In this document: one piece after another, positions 47,575-57,700 of the stretch | Numbering within the stretch: position 1 is the first letter of the stretch | How the letters are laid out: every line of letters starts with the position of its first letter | Source of the DNA: Arenibacter echinorum | GTDB lineage: Bacteria; Bacteroidota; Bacteroidia; Flavobacteriales; Flavobacteriaceae | Direction of reading: 5' to 3' | Assembly: GCF_003259375.1 (NCBI RefSeq) | Contig: NZ_QLLN01000003.1 | Location: forward strand, 111,915-175,914 | DNA length: 64,000 nucleotides | Notes under the pieces: model-generated | Seen by the model: the letters and a program-made list of their open reading frames with translations, nothing else | Told to the model about the DNA's origin: nothing | Database searches by the model: none | Translations under genes and position numbers: made by a program

Positions 47575-48354
47575 ATGAAGAAAATTTCGATTAATAGAAA
47601 ATTTGCCCTTTTATCGGTATTGTTAATTATAATGATTGCTTACCAGGCCGAGGCGCAGAACGAAGCATTTGAATTTGAATTTGGCGAGGAGGATACCTGG
47701 GAGAATTTGATTTCTGGGAAGTCGGGAGAAGAATCTACCATTAAATGGATCAATGTGAATACTGTTAAAGAGGGTTGGACCGTGGGTGCAGATGGGGTAT
47801 TGGTAAACTTGGGCCATCCAATTGGGGTAGTAAGATCGGAGAAACAATATGAAAACTTTATCCTTCATGTAGAATGGCGACATATGGAAGCAGGTGGCAA
47901 TTCTGGAATATTTGCATGGAGCGGTGCCGATCCAAAGGGGAAATCCCCATTGCCGGACGGTGTGGAAATCCAGATGTTGGAATTGGACTGGGTAAACATA
48001 AATGCAAAAGATGGCGTTCAGCAACCCATAGCCTATGTTCATGGGGAAGTTTGGGGTGTAGGGGGAGTAGTGACCCTACCAGATAATCCACGGGGGGAAA
48101 GAAGTAAGTCCGTAGAGAATAGATGTAAGGGAAAGGGAGAATGGAATACCTATGACGTAGTATGTGTAGATGGGGTCATTAAACTTTCTGTTAACGGTAA
48201 ATTTGTGAATGGTATTTCTAAATCCACTCAAAAGAAAGGTTATTTCTGTCTCGAATCTGAAGGTGCGGAGATTCATTTCAGGAATTTAAAAGTAATAGAA
48301 TTGCCGCCAGGGGTAACTAGTGCTGAGCAGATAGCTCCTTTGCTAAATAAATAG
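47575..48354 (+). CDS. DUF1080 (3-keto-disaccharide hydrolase) family protein
   Basis: 259 residues from the ATG at 47575, which gives a basic start and signal peptide ('[19 protein letters not shown]'); the frame extends to a TTG five codons earlier. The concanavalin-like beta-sandwich pattern is clear: '[13 protein letters not shown]', '[12 protein letters not shown]', '[24 protein letters not shown]', '[10 protein letters not shown]', '[26 protein letters not shown]' and '[23 protein letters not shown]'. DUF1080 proteins hydrolyse 3-keto glycosides made by Gfo/Idh partners; the gene for such a partner is directly upstream. Periplasmic. Same strand and order as the MFS gene that follows. 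Confidence 0.9.
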   Translation: MKKISINRKFALLSVLLIIMIAYQAEAQNEAFEFEFGEEDTWENLISGKSGEESTIKWINVNTVKEGWTVGADGVLVNLGHPIGVVRSEKQYENFILHVEWRHMEAGGNSGIFAWSGADPKGKSPLPDGVEIQMLELDWVNINAKDGVQQPIAYVHGEVWGVGGVVTLPDNPRGERSKSVENRCKGKGEWNTYDVVCVDGVIKLSVNGKFVNGISKSTQKKGYFCLESEGAEIHFRNLKVIELPPGVTSAEQIAPLLNK

Positions 48355-48486
48355 TTGGGAATCCTATGGATGAGTAACAACAAGTCTGATTCTAAAAGGT
48401 GAGGTTTTCCGTTGTTTCCAAAGTATATTCAGTTTTACCCCATAGAATTCATTGCATAAAATAATATAACCAACCAACTCACCTCC

Positions 48487-49791
48487 ATGAAAAACTCAGT
48501 AAGATTACGTTTATCCGTTCTAATGCTATTGGAGTATTTTATATGGGGAGCGTGGTATGTTACCATGGGTACCTATCTGATGTCCTCATTGGAGGTAAAT
48601 GCAACACAAGTGGGGGCAGCATATGCAAACCTTTCTATAGCTGCCATTATCTCTCCTTTTTTCGTTGGTCTGGTTGCTGACCGATTTTTCTCCGCACAAA
48701 AGGTATTGGGAACATTACATTTAATGGGTGCTGCCACCTTATATTATATAAGTACCGTTGAGCATTTTCAAAAATTTTGGTGGTTGATTTTACTATACAC
48801 ATTGTTGTATATGCCTACGATGTCCTTGGTTAACTCCATTTCCTTTTCACAAATGGAGGATCCCGACAAGGAATTTCCACGGATTAGGGTTTTAGGAACC
48901 TTGGGCTGGATAGCAGCGGGACTTTTAATAGGGTTTATGGATTTGGAGACTTCTTATATGACCTTCCGCATTGCGGCATATTGTTCTTTGTTGCTTGGTA
49001 TTTTAAGCTTCTTCTTGCCAAGTACCCCGCCTACCGGTAAAAGCGCAAGCATTTCTGCCATATTGGGACTAGATGCCTTGGTTTTATTTAAGAAAAGGTC
49101 ATTTGTTGTTTTTTTTGTCAGCTCTATTCTAGTTTGTATCCCATTAGCTTTTTATTACAACTTTGCCAATCCTTTTCTGAATGACATCGGGATGGAAAAT
49201 GCTGCCGCTAAAATGACTTTGGGGCAGGTTTCCGAACTTTTATTCATGTTATTGATGCCCCTTGCTTTTAGAAGGCTCGGAATTAAAAAAATGATGCTGA
49301 TAGGTATTTTTGCTTGGGTAGTACGTTATCTTTTATTTGCTTATGGGGATATAGGTCCAGGAATTTGGATGTTATATTTTGGAATTATATTACATGGTGT
49401 ATGTTATGATTTCTTTTTTGTTTCCGGTCAGATCTATATTGATAAGAAGTCCAAACCCTCCTTTCGAAATTCCGCCCAGGGGCTTATTACTTTTGCAACT
49501 TATGGGGTGGGAATGTTTATTGGCTCATTTGTTTCAGGAGCAGTAACCGATAATTTTCTCGTCGACATTAATGGCATATTGAGCTACCAATGGGAATCCA
49601 TTTGGCTGGTTCCAGCAATAATTGCTTTATTGGTGGGTTTGTTATTCATGTTTTTCTTCAGGGAAAAACTTGTAGGAACCTTAAAAGTAGACAATAAGAT
49701 GCCGCACATTTTACCTAATACAGACAATAGGGGTCAAAAGGATTTGGTGGGCGGTTTGACAGATAGCGCTGACCTAAAAACAGAAAGATAA
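48487..49791 (+). CDS. MFS transporter, nucleoside:H+ symporter (NupG/XapB)-like
   Basis: 434 residues with about twelve membrane helices. The start 'SVLMLLEYFIWGAWYVTMGTYL' and 'GLVADRFFSAQKVLG' between helices 2 and 3 match the nucleoside:H+ symporter branch of the major facilitator superfamily. In Bacteroidota such transporters commonly accompany Gfo/Idh and DUF1080 genes and probably carry sugars or keto sugars rather than nucleosides (inference). The C-terminal 35 residues are hydrophilic. Third intact gene of the operon. Confidence 0.85.
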   Translation: MKNSVRLRLSVLMLLEYFIWGAWYVTMGTYLMSSLEVNATQVGAAYANLSIAAIISPFFVGLVADRFFSAQKVLGTLHLMGAATLYYISTVEHFQKFWWLILLYTLLYMPTMSLVNSISFSQMEDPDKEFPRIRVLGTLGWIAAGLLIGFMDLETSYMTFRIAAYCSLLLGILSFFLPSTPPTGKSASISAILGLDALVLFKKRSFVVFFVSSILVCIPLAFYYNFANPFLNDIGMENAAAKMTLGQVSELLFMLLMPLAFRRLGIKKMMLIGIFAWVVRYLLFAYGDIGPGIWMLYFGIILHGVCYDFFFVSGQIYIDKKSKPSFRNSAQGLITFATYGVGMFIGSFVSGAVTDNFLVDINGILSYQWESIWLVPAIIALLVGLLFMFFFREKLVGTLKVDNKMPHILPNTDNRGQKDLVGGLTDSADLKTER

Positions 49792-49831
49792 TTCCCTAAA
49801 ATAAGTACTGGTAAAATTTAATATTAATATT

Positions 49832-50053
49832 ATGGTCAATAAAAGCAATCCGGTGCGTGTTCTGGTAGTGGGGTTTGGAAATATGGGTGCATCCCTTGTA
49901 ACGGCTTATCACAATTTAAAGGAATTTAAAATCTGCGGTTTGGTTTCAACTGGCAAAAGTAAAGAGGTTCTGAACAATAAGCTGGGAGGTTCTTATCCTT
50001 TGTTCAACAATTTTAAAGCAGCTTTGAAAACTACTAATCCGGATGCCAATTAA
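49832..50053 (+). pseudogene. truncated Gfo/Idh/MocA oxidoreductase (N-terminal piece only)
   Basis: 73 codons: 'VRVLVVGFGNMGASLVTAYHNLKEFKICGLVST' is a Rossmann NAD(P)-binding start with GxGxxG, and 'LFNNFKAALKTTNPDAN' leads into the region before the EKP motif. Full-length members need about 330 residues, so the catalytic domain is missing. The next gene begins 36 bp after the stop. Because the beginning is intact and in phase, the loss is probably an internal deletion joining it to the amidohydrolase. Confidence 0.7.
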
Positions 50054-50089
50054 TACCAATATCAGATAAAAACTATAAAAATTAAACAG

Positions 50090-51175
50090 ATGAAAAAACC
50101 ATGGATTGCCTTATTAGTACTATTAACGATTTCTTGTGTGGAAAAGAATGAATATTATACTTTGGACGATTTTGACAAGGTAGATAAAATTGATACCCAC
50201 ATTCATGTTTTTGCTGATCGGAACAGTTTTGTAAATCAAGCAAAAAAAGACAATTTTCGTTTGCTGAATATTATGGTCGACCTTTCAAAAGGCGAAGAAC
50301 TTATTAAAGAACAATATGATTATTGTTTAGCTCAAAAGAAAGGGCATCCTGAGGATTATGAGTTCGCTACCTCCTTTTCCATAGAGGATTGGGATAACCC
50401 AGACTTCACAAAGAATACCATTGCCTGGTTGGACAAGAGTTTTGAAGAAGGGGCCATAGCTGTAAAGGTCTGGAAGAATATTGGCATGGTTTTTCGTGAT
50501 AAGGATAACGAGCTAATAATGGTCGACAATCCCAAGCTGGATACGATATTCGATTATTTAGCCAGTAAAAAGATCCCATTGGTAGGTCATTTGGGAGAAC
50601 CAAAAAACTGTTGGCTTCCGCTAGATGAAATGACAACCAATAACGATCGGAAATATTTTTCGGAACATCCACAGTACCATATGTACCAACATCCGGAACT
50701 ACCTTCTTATGAAGAACAGATCGCCGCTCGGGATCGTATGCTGGAAAAACACCCCGATCTTGTGTTTATTGGGGCACACATGGGGAGTCTAGAGTGGAGC
50801 GTGGATGAATTGGCGAAACGGTTGGACAAGTTTCCCAATATGTCCGTAGACCTCGCTGCCAGAATGGGGCAAGTTTTTTATCAAACTGTAGAAAATAGGG
50901 AAAAGGTGCGTGCCTTTTTTATTAAGTACCAAGATCGGCTCCTCTATGCAACCGATTTGGCCGATGAAGACAAGGAAAATGCCCTAGAAATGCAGAAGGA
51001 GATGCATAAAATGTGGCTTACGGATTGGCGATTTTTAGTTACCGATGAGCTTATGGCCAGTGATCTGGTAAATGAAGAGTTTAGGGGATTAAAACTCCCT
51101 AAGGAAGCAGTGGATAAAATTTATTTCCAAAATGCAAAAAAATGGCTTAAGATGTTTCCATCAAATGGAATTTGA
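50090..51175 (+). CDS. amidohydrolase-related (metal-dependent hydrolase, PF04909) lipoprotein
   Basis: 361 residues with a lipoprotein-like start ('IALLVLLTISC', Cys17). 'KIDTHIHVFAD' gives the first metal ligands HxH, 'IPLVGHLGEP' and 'VFIGAHMGSLEW' the later His positions, and 'LLYATDLADED' the conserved Asp. Residues 200-240 are rich in Asp/Glu and carry the TIM-barrel helices. Members cleave C-C or C-N bonds of small acids or lactones. It lies in the Gfo/Idh-DUF1080-MFS group, so it may open a lactone or process the keto-sugar product; unproven. Confidence 0.82.
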   Translation: MKKPWIALLVLLTISCVEKNEYYTLDDFDKVDKIDTHIHVFADRNSFVNQAKKDNFRLLNIMVDLSKGEELIKEQYDYCLAQKKGHPEDYEFATSFSIEDWDNPDFTKNTIAWLDKSFEEGAIAVKVWKNIGMVFRDKDNELIMVDNPKLDTIFDYLASKKIPLVGHLGEPKNCWLPLDEMTTNNDRKYFSEHPQYHMYQHPELPSYEEQIAARDRMLEKHPDLVFIGAHMGSLEWSVDELAKRLDKFPNMSVDLAARMGQVFYQTVENREKVRAFFIKYQDRLLYATDLADEDKENALEMQKEMHKMWLTDWRFLVTDELMASDLVNEEFRGLKLPKEAVDKIYFQNAKKWLKMFPSNGI

Positions 51176-51231
51176 TATTTTGAACAGTACGGTGATCCAC
51201 TTTAAAAGAAGAAAATTTCTAATATCATCGA

Positions 51232-51560
51232 TTCAATAAAATTTTCTGAGTTGGGCAGCGGGGGGAGTACTACAACCAAGGTTTTGTTTCACTCCTTCTA
51301 AAGTAGGAAGTATTGGTTTTGGAATCGGGTGAATCGATGAAATACAAGTATGTCCGACAAACGGGCAGTGGAGTTATAATGTTTAAGGTTCAAGGTTCAA
51401 AGAAGTAAGTTTGAAGGTTATAATGTTGAAAGTTATAAAGTTCGTATTTAGGGTTTACCAGATGAAAAAGAGGCCAGATTTTGAGGTCTGGAAATAGAGG
51501 AGTGCTCAAATCCGGGAGACTTTTCGTAAGGGAGTTGAACTCGTGACCTCTTTGTACATG
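51232..51560. repeat. repeat R1, copy d (extended)
   Basis: The core at 51232-51345 keeps 'GCAGCGGGGGGAGTACTACA'. Similarity to copy c continues past the core and ends at about 51550 with 'GAGTTGAACTCGTGACCTC', a sequence identical to the T-arm part of the tRNA-Met fragment at 60.6 kb. It lacks the flank that joins cassette-like genes in copies a-c. No gene in 51176-51620. Confidence 0.65.
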
Positions 51561-51620
51561 TCTTTCCTACTTATTAGGAAATAAAACATTTCCAAATAAT
51601 ATTACAACCCTTTTTATCTT

Positions 51621-51699
51621 TTATAACAAAACGAGTTACCATATGTCGCCGTCCCTGCGGGGTAGGAGCAGATATGCGTCCATAAGTTTTGTTATGTGC
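51621..51699 (-). repeat. attC-like imperfect palindrome, site 5
   Basis: Arms 'ATAACAAAACGAGTTACCAT' (with 'ATGTC') and 'GATATGCGTCCATAAGTTTT' (with 'GTTAT') are imperfect complements, bounded by ATAAC and GTTAT. The whole is about 79 bp, close to short integron attC sites. It lies 6 bp after the stop of the IlvD-family gene on the minus strand. Confidence 0.6.
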
Positions 51700-51705
51700 T
51701 TGTTT

Positions 51706-53700
51706 TTATTTTAAAGCATCAACACCTGCCTTCACAATCTTCAAAATCCGATCGGCATCCTGTACACATCCCTCCCATATACCGCTCTGCGTAGCTGCCC
51801 AAATTTTAATATCATTGGGCAATTCTGGATGTGGTCGAAGTGCTGGATGGGGTGATCTGCTTGAAAACAATTGTGCTATTTCGGCTTCACTTAGTTCGGC
51901 ATCGGGATCGCTGTGAGAGGCTATTAGATTTATGCTTCCACTTAGATTATCGCAATCAATTTTAATTTCAATGACATCTCCATCTTGCATCTTACCAATA
52001 GGTCCACCTACAAGAGCCTCTGGACCAACATGTCCTATACATGCCCCTGTGGAAACGCCAGAAAAACGTCCGTCGGTAATCAGGGCTATCTCTTTGCCAA
52101 AGGATAACTGTTTTAAAGCGCCCGTGATTTGGAAGGTTTCCTCCATTCCGGTGCCACTTGGGCCTGTCCCCATTAATATTATAATATGACCTGGCTTTAC
52201 CTCTCCATGATTAATTGCCTTAATGGCATTTGCTTCAGAGACAAATACTTTAGCAACTCCTTTTTTATAGTATATGCCGTTGTCGTCGATCATTTCTGGA
52301 GCGATTGCACCGCTTTTGATCAGCGCTCCTTCAGGTGCCAAATTTCCGGTGGGGAAAGTCAAGGTGCTTTTCATGTTGGCTTTCTTCGCCGCTTCCGGAG
52401 ATAGTATCACTTTATCAGGATGTGCATCAGGATTAAATGTCTGGAGGTTAAAGCGTACTTGCTGACGCCTATTTCTTTTATTCTCTGCTTCCCAAGAGAA
52501 CATTTTGCCGCCCTGCTCCCAGACATCCAAATTTTCGCCCAATGTTCTGCCTGTAACGGTGAGGCAGTCTTCTTTGAGTAGCCCTAATTTTCGCAAATGT
52601 AACATTACCTCTGGTACTCCTCCGGCAGCATATACGTGTGCTGTGGAATACTTCCCCGCGGGGAGGACATTGACCAATCGGGGCGTTTTTCGGTTAATAT
52701 TCTCCCATTCTTCTCGAGTAGGTATGGGTAGTCCCGCTGCATGGGCTATAGCAGGGATATGTAGTAAGAGGTTGGTAGATCCGCCAAAAGCTGCATGTAC
52801 TACCATAGCATTGTACACGGCATCTTGAGTGAGGATCTGACTAGTATGTATATTGTTTTTTGCCAGATTTACCAGAGCAATGGCTGAATCTTTAGCAAGG
52901 GCATACCAAATCTTCCCTCCAGAGGGGGCTAGTGCCGAATGTGGCAATGCCATTCCCAATGCTTCCGCTACCACTTGGGAGGTGGCTGCCGTTCCCAAAA
53001 AATGACAACCTCCACCTGGTGTCCCACATGAAGCACATCCATGGGATTGTGCCTCTTGCAATGATATTTCTTTATGGGAAACAAGCGATGGTAAAGACTG
53101 TACCGAACCCAAATCTTTGATTCCTTTGGCGATCAATGTCACTCCGCCCGGCATGATAATCGTTGGTAGATTGGATTCATTCGCCAATGACATCATCATG
53201 GCAGGTAGGCCTTTGTCACAAGTAGCGATCCCCATTACGCCTTTGCGATTGGGCAAAGAGCGTCTTAAATCTCCTAAAACTGTGGCGGCATGATTGCGAT
53301 AGGCCAATGAATTCATCATGCCTGTAGTGCCTTGGGTACGTCCATCACAAGGATCGGATACGGATACATAATAGGGTTTGGTAAAGAGGTTTTTGAAAGC
53401 ATTTGCTGCAACTTTTGCGGCATCCCCCAATTCGAAATGTCCTGAGTGCATGCCCAGTGCCAGGGTCTCTTCACCGTTCTTTAATCCTCCCGCAGTACTC
53501 ATTATAAGGAATTCTGATTGATTTACATCTCCAGGATTCCACTTCATCCCCGCATCCTGTATTTTGCCAAAAATGTCACCACTGGGCTTGTTTTCATAGT
53601 CTTCCCGTGATATCGGTAGTAGCCCTTTTCTTGGGGTAACTTCTAAAGGGAAATAAAACGGACTGTTCTCTTGGAAGTGCTCTTTATCGTTATTGCTCAT
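51706..53700 (-). CDS. IlvD/Edd family dehydratase, YjhG/YagF (D-xylonate dehydratase) type
   Basis: 664 residues, matching the 650-660 residues of the YjhG/YagF group rather than ordinary IlvD (about 560-620). 'VSDPCDGRTQGTTGMMNSLAYR', 'GIATCDKGLPAMM' and 'HGCASCGTPGGGCHFLGTAATS' supply the cysteines for the Fe-S cluster. 'AFGGSTNLLLHIPAIAHAAGLPIP' and 'GRTLGENLDVWE' are typical of this group. The likely reaction is dehydration of a sugar acid (xylonate or similar) to the 2-keto-3-deoxy acid. Cytosolic. It lies opposite the sugar operon and may finish its pathway, though it also behaves like a cassette (palindrome 6 bp downstream). Confidence 0.88.
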   Translation of the reverse strand: MSNNDKEHFQENSPFYFPLEVTPRKGLLPISREDYENKPSGDIFGKIQDAGMKWNPGDVNQSEFLIMSTAGGLKNGEETLALGMHSGHFELGDAAKVAANAFKNLFTKPYYVSVSDPCDGRTQGTTGMMNSLAYRNHAATVLGDLRRSLPNRKGVMGIATCDKGLPAMMMSLANESNLPTIIMPGGVTLIAKGIKDLGSVQSLPSLVSHKEISLQEAQSHGCASCGTPGGGCHFLGTAATSQVVAEALGMALPHSALAPSGGKIWYALAKDSAIALVNLAKNNIHTSQILTQDAVYNAMVVHAAFGGSTNLLLHIPAIAHAAGLPIPTREEWENINRKTPRLVNVLPAGKYSTAHVYAAGGVPEVMLHLRKLGLLKEDCLTVTGRTLGENLDVWEQGGKMFSWEAENKRNRRQQVRFNLQTFNPDAHPDKVILSPEAAKKANMKSTLTFPTGNLAPEGALIKSGAIAPEMIDDNGIYYKKGVAKVFVSEANAIKAINHGEVKPGHIIILMGTGPSGTGMEETFQITGALKQLSFGKEIALITDGRFSGVSTGACIGHVGPEALVGGPIGKMQDGDVIEIKIDCDNLSGSINLIASHSDPDAELSEAEIAQLFSSRSPHPALRPHPELPNDIKIWAATQSGIWEGCVQDADRILKIVKAGVDALK

Positions 53701-54719
53701 ATATATTTAAAATCGTGATACGAAGGTCTTAAGTTAGTCTATACTATTAAAAGGATAAAAATATTTTTCCAAAGGATATGTTCTTTTTATTTTAAACTGC
53801 ATCACATTTACCTACGCCAAAAGTGAGGGATAGCTTAAGCAACAGGAATAAGGAGCTTAGGAGGTGAGCGATTATCTGTCAAGAACGATTTACTGTATTG
53901 TTAATTGCACATAGCGTGTTAGTATATGGTTAGATGGGTGTTTTAAGCACTTAAATTAGCAAATAAAAACCGAACCTGCCAGCCAGTAGACCGATAGAAA
54001 ATCTGTCCTCCCACGCTTTTGGCCGTAGGAGGATTTTCGTAAGTACGTTAGAACTAGCAACCCACCAGTCCGCCCGTGCTGGCAAGGACGGGAACGACTC
54101 TGTCGGGCCGGTTAAATATACACATTGTTGTCCACTAGCTTTTATTATATTTGTTTAAATAGGTCATCATATTTATTTGCGGAATTTAGTTTTAATTACT
54201 TCTTAAATGAATTCCACAAAATTTTAAAAGAAGTGAAATGTTGTTTGCGAAAGTATTTTGCATTAAGAGAAGAGTTAAATAATAAATTCCTTCAGCTAGA
54301 ATATTTTTTTGGTATCTATATGTATTGTTTAATTGGCATATAAAGGTATGTTTCCTGATTTATTCGTCTTTTATAAAAAAGGTGTCTGATGCCATTGATA
54401 AGCTTGATGTTTTTGCGCGCTCATGCTAAACAATATGAACTATTTCGTTTTCAATAGCCATATTATCATGTACTAAAACAGTACTTTTTATAAAGAAATG
54501 CTTAATCAATTTACACATGAATTCTTTAATTTCATTAAGCCCTTTATAAATCTTTCAAGTGTAATCACTAATGATTTATGGGTATAATTATACAGGATAG
54601 CTTCTATATCATTTTCAAACAAAGTGTCTAAATATTCTACTACAATTCCTTCTGAGAGTAGAATAACGATTGCTTTTCTAAAGTTTAATCACCTATTTCT
54701 ATGGTTTTAGGTTTTATTT
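53701..54719. other. intergenic region with REP-like hairpin and gene debris
   Basis: A hairpin of complementary 'CCGCCCGTGC'/'GGACGGG'-type words lies at about 54070-54100. Some 183 bp further (54506-54688) is an open frame without start on the minus strand, listed separately. The plus frame 54125-54343 has no recognisable family and a Phe/Tyr/Leu-rich composition expected by chance in AT-rich DNA. Nothing else is supported. Confidence 0.4.
54506..54688 (-). pseudogene. open-frame fragment, unknown
   Basis: Sixty-one codons between stops read 'RKAIVILLSEGIVVEYLDTL' and then a stretch ending 'LMKLKNSCVN'. The amphipathic pattern looks protein-like, but there is no start codon and no family I recognise. 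It may be debris of a lost gene. Confidence 0.25.
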
Positions 54720-57700
54720 TCATGAATATGACAAGGATTTATATTTTTGAAAACGCTTGTCTATATTGATCTGTAGTTTATTTATTAATTGGTTATTTGT
54801 TGATTTGAGCAATCTATCAAATCGTTTTTCCATTTTTAAATAATCTTCAATTTTTAGTGTTGGTTGATTTGAATCGAGCTGAAATGACTTCAATTTTCTT
54901 GGGTCATTTCTATATAGCAACCATTGGCCAGATGCAACTGCTGCTTTATGATACTGACTTGGATTTCTCATGTCAATACCATGAGAATTACTATGGCAAT
55001 AGGCTATAATTACTGATGGACCATCAAAACTTTCGGCTTCTTTAAAAGCCTTTAATGTTTGTTCTTGGTTTGCGCCCATTGCAACTGAAGCCACATAAAC
55101 ATCCTCATAAGTCATTGCCATTAATCCTAAATCTTTTTTTTGTTTTGCGTTGCCTAAATGGGCAAATTTAGCCGATGCTCCAAATGGTGTTGCCTTAGAC
55201 ATTTGCCCACCTGTATTGGAATACACTTCGTTGTCCAAAATTAGAATATTTACGTTTTTACCAGATGCAATAACATGGTCCAAACCTCCAAAACCAATAT
55301 CGTATGCCCAACCATCACCACCAACACACCAAACACTTTTCTTAACTAAAGCATCTGAACAACGATTAAGTACATCGGCATCACTAGTTTTAATTTTATT
55401 TAGAATTTCTTTTAGTTGAGTCACTCTATTTTGCTGTTTAATAATTTCAATTTCTGAATGTTGTTTTGCTGTGATAATATCATGTACTAAATCAAAATCA
55501 AGGAATTGCATCATTTTTTTAAGCAAAGTTCTTGCTTCGTATTCTTGTTGGTCTAATGATAATCTAAACCCTAAACCAAATTCCGCATTATCCTCAAATA
55601 ATGAATTTGACCATACAGGACCTTTTCCTGCTTTGTTTTTTGCCCAAGGTGTTGTTGGTAATGCTGCACCAAAAATTGAACTTGAACCTGTGGCATTAGC
55701 AATTAACAGTCTGTCTCCAAATAATTGTGATAATAATTTAAAATATGGGGCTTCACCACAACCATCATCTCCATTTGAATATTCAAATAATGGTTCTTGT
55801 AGTTGTTGCTGACTAACTTTAGAAGTATTAATAATAGTCCTATCCAATTTTGGAAGGGTATCAAAATATCTCCAATATTCATTATTTAAATCCGACTTAT
55901 CTGCCATAAATAATGCCTTTTCCGAACAGGCATCAATACAATTATTACATGCATTGCATTGGTTAGAATTAACTTGAATAGTAAAATTCATTAAGTCAAA
56001 ATCGTTTGAAATTACAGATTTGAAACCTTGCGGAACTTCTTCTAAAATTTCATCTTCAAATACTTTCATTCTTATGGCACTTTGTGGACATGCCAAACTA
56101 CAAGCACCACATTGGGTACAACTATTTGGATTCCATTTAGGTATCGTCGTCGTGTTTGTATTTGGGTTATAAACTGAAGTATTCGTTGGATATGTGCCAT
56201 CAACTGGCAATTCGCTTACAGAAACATTATTTCCATTATTTGCTAATAATTTACCTAAAAGTGTCGTTGCAAAATCTTTATCATCTTCAATTGAAATCGT
56301 ATCAAAATTCGTTTGAATTGAAGTATCAACTTTTATGAATTGCTTTTTTATTTCTGCTAAAGTAGAATTCTCAATAAGTTCATTTATTAAAGCAAGAAAA
56401 CAAGCTTGAAGAGAAGAAATTGAATGATTTTCAATGTTATAACTTTCTTTTAAATTATTACTATCCACAATAATAAGCGTTATCTCTTTATTGATAATTT
56501 GTTCCTGAATTTCTACAGGAAGTGTCTGCCAAAATGCATTGGTCCGAAGTGAAGTTGGAACCAAAAGTGTTCCGTTTTGCCTTATGTTTTTTAACACATT
56601 GTCATTTACAATGAAGTACACATTTTGGCAAACAATAAAATCGGCATTATTAATTAAATAAGGTGCTTTAATGGGTTTTGAATCTAGTCGTAAATGCATC
56701 ACATTTCTGGATTCTGATTTTTTATAATCACCTTCTGAATACGATTGAACGTACTGGTCTGTTGTGTTTCCAATCAGTTCTGACACACAATTGAACTTGT
56801 TTTTATTATTTAATGATTGATGTTGATAGAATAATGCTTGGTAAGTTTCTATATTGATTTTGAATTCTTCGGTGTACGATAAACTTAAGTTAGTAAGGTC
56901 ATCGAAAATACCAATTGTGAAATTGTTTTTTGGTTGAAGGGATTTTAAATTATTAAATACGGATTTCACCATATTTGGTGTAAACTCTTTTGATGACAAA
57001 CCATAACGACCTCCAACAATTTTAGGAAATATTGAGATTTCTTTATTTTGAAAGGCTTCGAAAATAGATTGAACTACATCCAAATATAAAGGTTCTCCTG
57101 TTGCACCAGGTTCTTTTGTTCGGTCTAAAACAGCAATCGATTTTACGGTTTCTGGTAAGGCTTTAATAATGTGTTTTTTACTGAAAGGTCTAAACAACCG
57201 TACTTTTATCAATCCGTACTTTTCACCATTAGCATTTAAATAATTAATAGTTTCTTCAACGGTTTCAGTTGATGAAGCCATTGAAATAATAATATATTCA
57301 GCATTTTTTGCTCCGACATAATCGAATATTTTATAATGCCTTCCAGTTAATTCCGCGAAAGCATCCATTTTATTTTGAACAATATCTGGACACGAATTAT
57401 AGTATGGATTCACTGCTTCTCTACTTTGAAAAAACACCTCTGCGCCTTGCGCTGTTCCCCTAATTACGGGATTGTTTGGATTTAAGGCTCTATTTCTATG
57501 ATTTTGAATACATTCGAAATCCATCATTTCATTGATGATTGAATCTGAAATTTCTTCAATTTTAGAAGTTTCATGTGATGTTCTAAAACCATCGAAAAAG
57601 TGTAGAAATGGAATTCTAGATTGTAAGGTTGCCGCTTGGGATATTAAAGCAAAATCCTGTGCTTCTTGTACTGAAGCTGATCCTAACATGGCGTAACCGG

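Noticed and set aside
53895..54130. Further attC-like palindrome downstream of nifJ
   Set aside because: End words GCACATAGCG and ACACATTGTTG pair too weakly to support a site.
54125..54343. Plus-strand open frame of 72 codons
   Set aside because: No family resemblance, chance-like composition in AT-rich DNA, no promoter or neighbour support.
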